Made by a program: the position numbers and the translations under genes. The notes under the pieces are model-generated. The model was not told the DNA's origin. It saw nothing but the letters and a program-made list of their open reading frames with translations, and ran no database searches. From NCBI GenBank assembly GCA_017619335.1, contig JAFZSP010000028.1, positions 1 through 34,615 of the forward strand: a DNA stretch of 34,615 bases, given 5' to 3'. Source of the DNA: Bacteroidaceae bacterium (GTDB lineage Bacteria; Bacteroidota; Bacteroidia; Bacteroidales; Bacteroidaceae). Positions 33,008 through 34,615 of the stretch are shown piece by piece (position 1 is the stretch's first letter; each line of letters begins with the position of its first letter).

Positions 33008-33580
33008 ATGAGCCACCTTTACACTCGCACCGGCGACACCGGCATGACCAGCCTCGTGGGCGGACAGCGCGTCCCCAAGTCACATCCGCGCCTGGAAGCC
33101 TACGGCACCATCGATGAACTCAACTCCCACCTGGGCCTTCTCCTGTCACTGCTGCCCCAGGAACGTTACGCCACAGAGCACAGCATCCTCCTGGGCGTGC
33201 AGAACCTCCTCTTCTCCATCGGATCCATGCTGGCCACCGACACCAGCCAGCGCGACATCCGCCCCGGGCGTTACGTCACCCAGGACGACATCCTGGCCAT
33301 GGAAAACGCCATCGATGCCGCCGAGGAAGGGCTCCCCGGCTGGCGAGGATTCATCCTCCCGGGCGGCGCTGTGGCAGCTTCCCAGGCCCATGTCTGCCGC
33401 ACCGTATGCCGTCGGGCAGAACGCGCCATCCACGCCCTGGCAGCAGAAGCAGAAGTGGACGCCCTGCTCATGTCATACGTCAACCGTTTGAGCGATTATC
33501 TCTTCATTCTGGCCCGCAAAATAAACAAAAAAGAGGGGATAGAGGAAAATATTTGGCAAAAACGTGAAAAAAATCCCTGA
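33008..33580 (+). CDS. PduO-type cob(I)alamin adenosyltransferase
   Basis: This enzyme attaches adenosyl from ATP to cobalt(I) corrinoid to make adenosylcobalamin. The 190-residue protein has the family motifs: TRTGDTG (6-12) for ATP, RRAER (135-139) and VNRLSDYLFIL (158-168). It is a five-helix-bundle trimer in the family. It starts 12 bases behind the Omp28 gene and is probably in the same transcript, though no functional link is known to me. The C-terminus (KINKKEGIEENIWQK) is longer than in some homologues. Confidence 0.93.
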   Translation: MSHLYTRTGDTGMTSLVGGQRVPKSHPRLEAYGTIDELNSHLGLLLSLLPQERYATEHSILLGVQNLLFSIGSMLATDTSQRDIRPGRYVTQDDILAMENAIDAAEEGLPGWRGFILPGGAVAASQAHVCRTVCRRAERAIHALAAEAEVDALLMSYVNRLSDYLFILARKINKKEGIEENIWQKREKNP

Positions 33581-33585
33581 TTTCG

Positions 33586-33615
33586 CTTGCATGTCAAAAG
33601 AAAATTGTATCTTCG
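33586..33615 (+). promoter_or_regulatory. Promoter of the DUF2795-like gene
   Basis: CTTG at 33586-33589, 18 bases, TATCTTCG at 33608-33615, a near match to the consensus (TTCG for TTTG). The leader then runs 100 bases to the start codon and contains a heptad tract. Confidence 0.55.
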
Positions 33616-33688
33616 CGCCCGATTTCAAGAAAAAAGGACAAAATGACGCGGTTTTACCCGCCAAAATGCCCCAAAACGCAAACCAAAA

Positions 33689-33721
33689 CCCTAAACTCTA
33701 AACCCTAAACTCTGAACTCAA
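33689..33721. repeat. Heptad repeat tract in leader of the DUF2795-like gene
   Basis: Four consecutive 7-bp units CCCTAAA, CTCTAAA, CCCTAAA, CTCTGAA from 33689, then a five-base remnant CTCAA that abuts the ATG at 33722. The words are close to those in the nagB leader. Confidence 0.95.
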
Positions 33722-33943
33722 ATGTATTGGACACTTGAATTAGCATCAAAGCTCGAAGACGCACCCTGGCCAGCCACCAAGGACGAACTGATAGACTATG
33801 CCGTGCGAAGCGGCGCACCCTTGGAGGTTCTGGAGAACCTGCAGGAAATAGAAGACGAAGGCGAGATCTACGAGAACATCGAGGACGTCTGGCCCGACTA
33901 TCCCACCAAAGAAGACTTCCTCTTCAACGAGGACGAATACTAA
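33722..33943 (+). CDS. Small acidic protein, DUF2795-like
   Basis: This 73-residue protein is strongly acidic and has MYWTLELASKLEDAPWPATKDELIDYAVRSGAPLEVLENLQEIEDEGEIYE, which fits a small family seen in Bacteroidales, usually annotated as DUF2795. Function is not known. No signal peptide or membrane helix is present, so it is cytoplasmic. It has its own promoter and a strong terminator and is therefore a single-gene unit. The leader contains a heptad repeat tract. Confidence 0.8.
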   Translation: MYWTLELASKLEDAPWPATKDELIDYAVRSGAPLEVLENLQEIEDEGEIYENIEDVWPDYPTKEDFLFNEDEY

Positions 33944-33950
33944 AAACGCC

Positions 33951-33994
33951 GCTTGCCCGCATCCTCACGAAGTGATGCGGGCAAGCTGTTTTTT
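33951..33994 (+). terminator. Strong terminator after the DUF2795-like gene
   Basis: A perfect 13-bp stem (GCTTGCCCGCATC / GATGCGGGCAAGC) with a 10-base loop, followed by TGTTTTTT. This is the best textbook terminator in the window. Confidence 0.95.
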
Positions 33995-34120
33995 GGGGGG
34001 TAGCCCACCTCTAACTCCTCCCAAAGGGAGGAGGACTGCGTTTCCGCTGGAGGGGCGTTTTTAGACATTTAGTTAGAATCGTGAATTTTGAATTGTGTGG
34101 GTTTTATGCCGTAGGCATTT

Positions 34121-34276
34121 GATAGGGGTAGCCAGCCAATTCATTGGCTGGTAAGAGGTTGTTTAATGGAATGCGTGCCGTAGGTACGCGAGAGGGATCT
34201 GTTGTCGCGTACCTAAAGGCACGCGTTTTTCCCCGCCCCTTCATACCAGCCGTTAAAACGGCTGGCTACCCCTATC
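34121..34276. repeat. Nested palindrome cluster, REP-like
   Basis: Outer arms GATAGGGGTAGCCAGCC (34121-34137) and its exact reverse complement (34260-34276), 17 bp. Inside the outer arms are local hairpins CCAGCCAAT/ATTGGCTGG (34132-34151) and CCAGCCGTT/AACGGCTGG (34246-34265). A further pair, GCGTGCC...GGTACGCG (34173-34190) and CGCGTACC...GGCACGCG (34206-34225), is nearly complementary. The whole could fold into a branched structure. Intergenic repeats of this kind occur in other Bacteroidota, but I cannot confirm a family. Confidence 0.85.
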
Positions 34277-34547
34277 TCGCCCCTCTGGGGCTACCGTTGC
34301 CAGGGGCTTTGCGACGGGACTAATTGGCCACTTCATCTGTCCGCAAAGGGCTTGTCTGCTGGTCGCATCGGCGGTTGCGTCTATTGGTTCCCGGGTTTGC
34401 CTTTATTCGCTGCGGCGTTTGCGTCCAGTGGCGTCGTGCGTTACCGGTATTCGCGTCGGCCTGGGACTTCCCTCATTCGCGTTGCACAGGTACGACAAAA
34501 AAATTGAGACAGCAAAAAACACGCGGCAGAACTGGGGCGCAAGCACG

Positions 34548-34575
34548 ACCTGACATCTGACACCTGACATCTGAC
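34548..34575. repeat. Heptad repeat near the right edge
   Basis: Four consecutive 7-bp units: ACCTGAC, ATCTGAC, ACCTGAC, ATCTGAC. The last seven bases of the window (34609-34615) read ATCTGAC again, so the tract may resume beyond the edge. Confidence 0.9.
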
Positions 34576-34615
34576 ATTGCGGAAAATCGATGTGAAAAAT
34601 AAAGTGTCATCTGAC

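Larger units (their letters stand above)
33995..34615. other. Gene-free region with palindromes and heptads
   Basis: No coding frame is convincing here; the 78-codon frame at 34324 has no domain and an odd composition. The region holds a hairpin CTCCTCCC/GGGAGGAG at 34015-34033, a small one at 34106-34118, the nested palindromes listed next, a repeat of the words ACCTGAC and ATCTGAC at 34548-34575, and a last ATCTGAC at the window end. Confidence 0.6.

Noticed and set aside
28422..33721. CCCTAAA-like repeats as telomere sequence
   Set aside because: The tracts are short, imperfect, next to start codons and inside a bacterial chromosome; likeness to plant telomeres is chance.
34324..34560. 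Plus-strand open frame of 78 codons
   Set aside because: No family, odd composition, and it ends inside the heptad tract.
34548..34575. Heptad repeats as a CRISPR array
   Set aside because: The units are 7 bp in direct tandem with no spacers and no cas gene.

Overview
The window comes from a moderately GC-rich member of the Bacteroidota, most likely order Bacteroidales and close to Prevotellaceae. Four things point there. Promoters fit the Bacteroidales pattern TTTG-N19-TAnnTTTG, seen best at 1028-1058, 22078-22108 and 23364-23394. Most genes lack a Shine-Dalgarno sequence. Two secreted proteins end in type IX secretion (T9SS) sorting tails (a DLSGRRV...GLYLINGKK pattern). The families DUF6722, DUF3467, Wzi and the TTARSN-like DUF2795 protein are typical of that order. 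These are judgements from reading the sequence; no database search was run.

Layout. 1-565: no convincing protein gene, but a 120-bp multi-block imperfect palindrome and a leftward promoter leading into a structured transcript at the window edge. 566-971: DUF6722 membrane protein and a tiny 34-residue membrane protein, minus strand. 1239-3671: exported glycoside hydrolase family 2 enzyme, minus strand, directly behind the ribosomal terminator. 3755-21998: one collinear minus-strand block of 33 translation and secretion genes (str, S10, spc and alpha groups merged): rpsL-rpsG-fusA-rpsJ-rplC-rplD-rplW-rplB-rpsS-rplV-rpsC-rplP-rpmC-rpsQ-rplN-rplX-rplE-rpsN-rpsH-rplF-rplR-rpsE-rpmD-rplO-secY-map-infA-rpmJ-rpsM-rpsK-rpsD-rpoA-rplQ. 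22228-23245: Ala-rich lipoprotein and DUF3467 protein, minus strand. From 23408 all genes are on the plus strand: a flippase-like membrane protein, Wzi outer-membrane protein, lipocalin-like lipoprotein, CDP-alcohol phosphatidyltransferase and an IspD/TarI-like cytidylyltransferase (23408-28296); nagB (28467-29258); two tandem T9SS-exported Omp28-like paralogues and a PduO-type cobalamin adenosyltransferase (29349-33580); a small acidic DUF2795-like protein (33722-33943). The last 670 bases hold no gene but hold nested palindromes and heptad repeats.

How it works together. The large block supplies ribosomal proteins, EF-G, IF-1, the RNA polymerase alpha subunit, the SecY channel and methionine aminopeptidase, so translation, nascent-chain processing and export are co-expressed. 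The plus-strand genes are mostly envelope functions; the cytidylyltransferase, CDP-alcohol transferase, flippase-like protein and Wzi could together form a pathway that makes and displays a phospho-alcohol-containing lipid or glycan (inference).

The most unusual signals are not genes. Imperfect 7-bp tandem repeats with different words (CTTTAAA, ATTTTCA, AAATCGT, ATCTGAC) lie just upstream of several start codons, and one such tract lies inside a signal-peptide coding region, where slippage would shift the frame. Other points of interest are the Cys-x-x-Cys to Ser-x-x-Ser difference between the two Omp28-like paralogues, strong Shine-Dalgarno sites at only rplF and rpmD, and the absence of promoter space for the GH2 gene.
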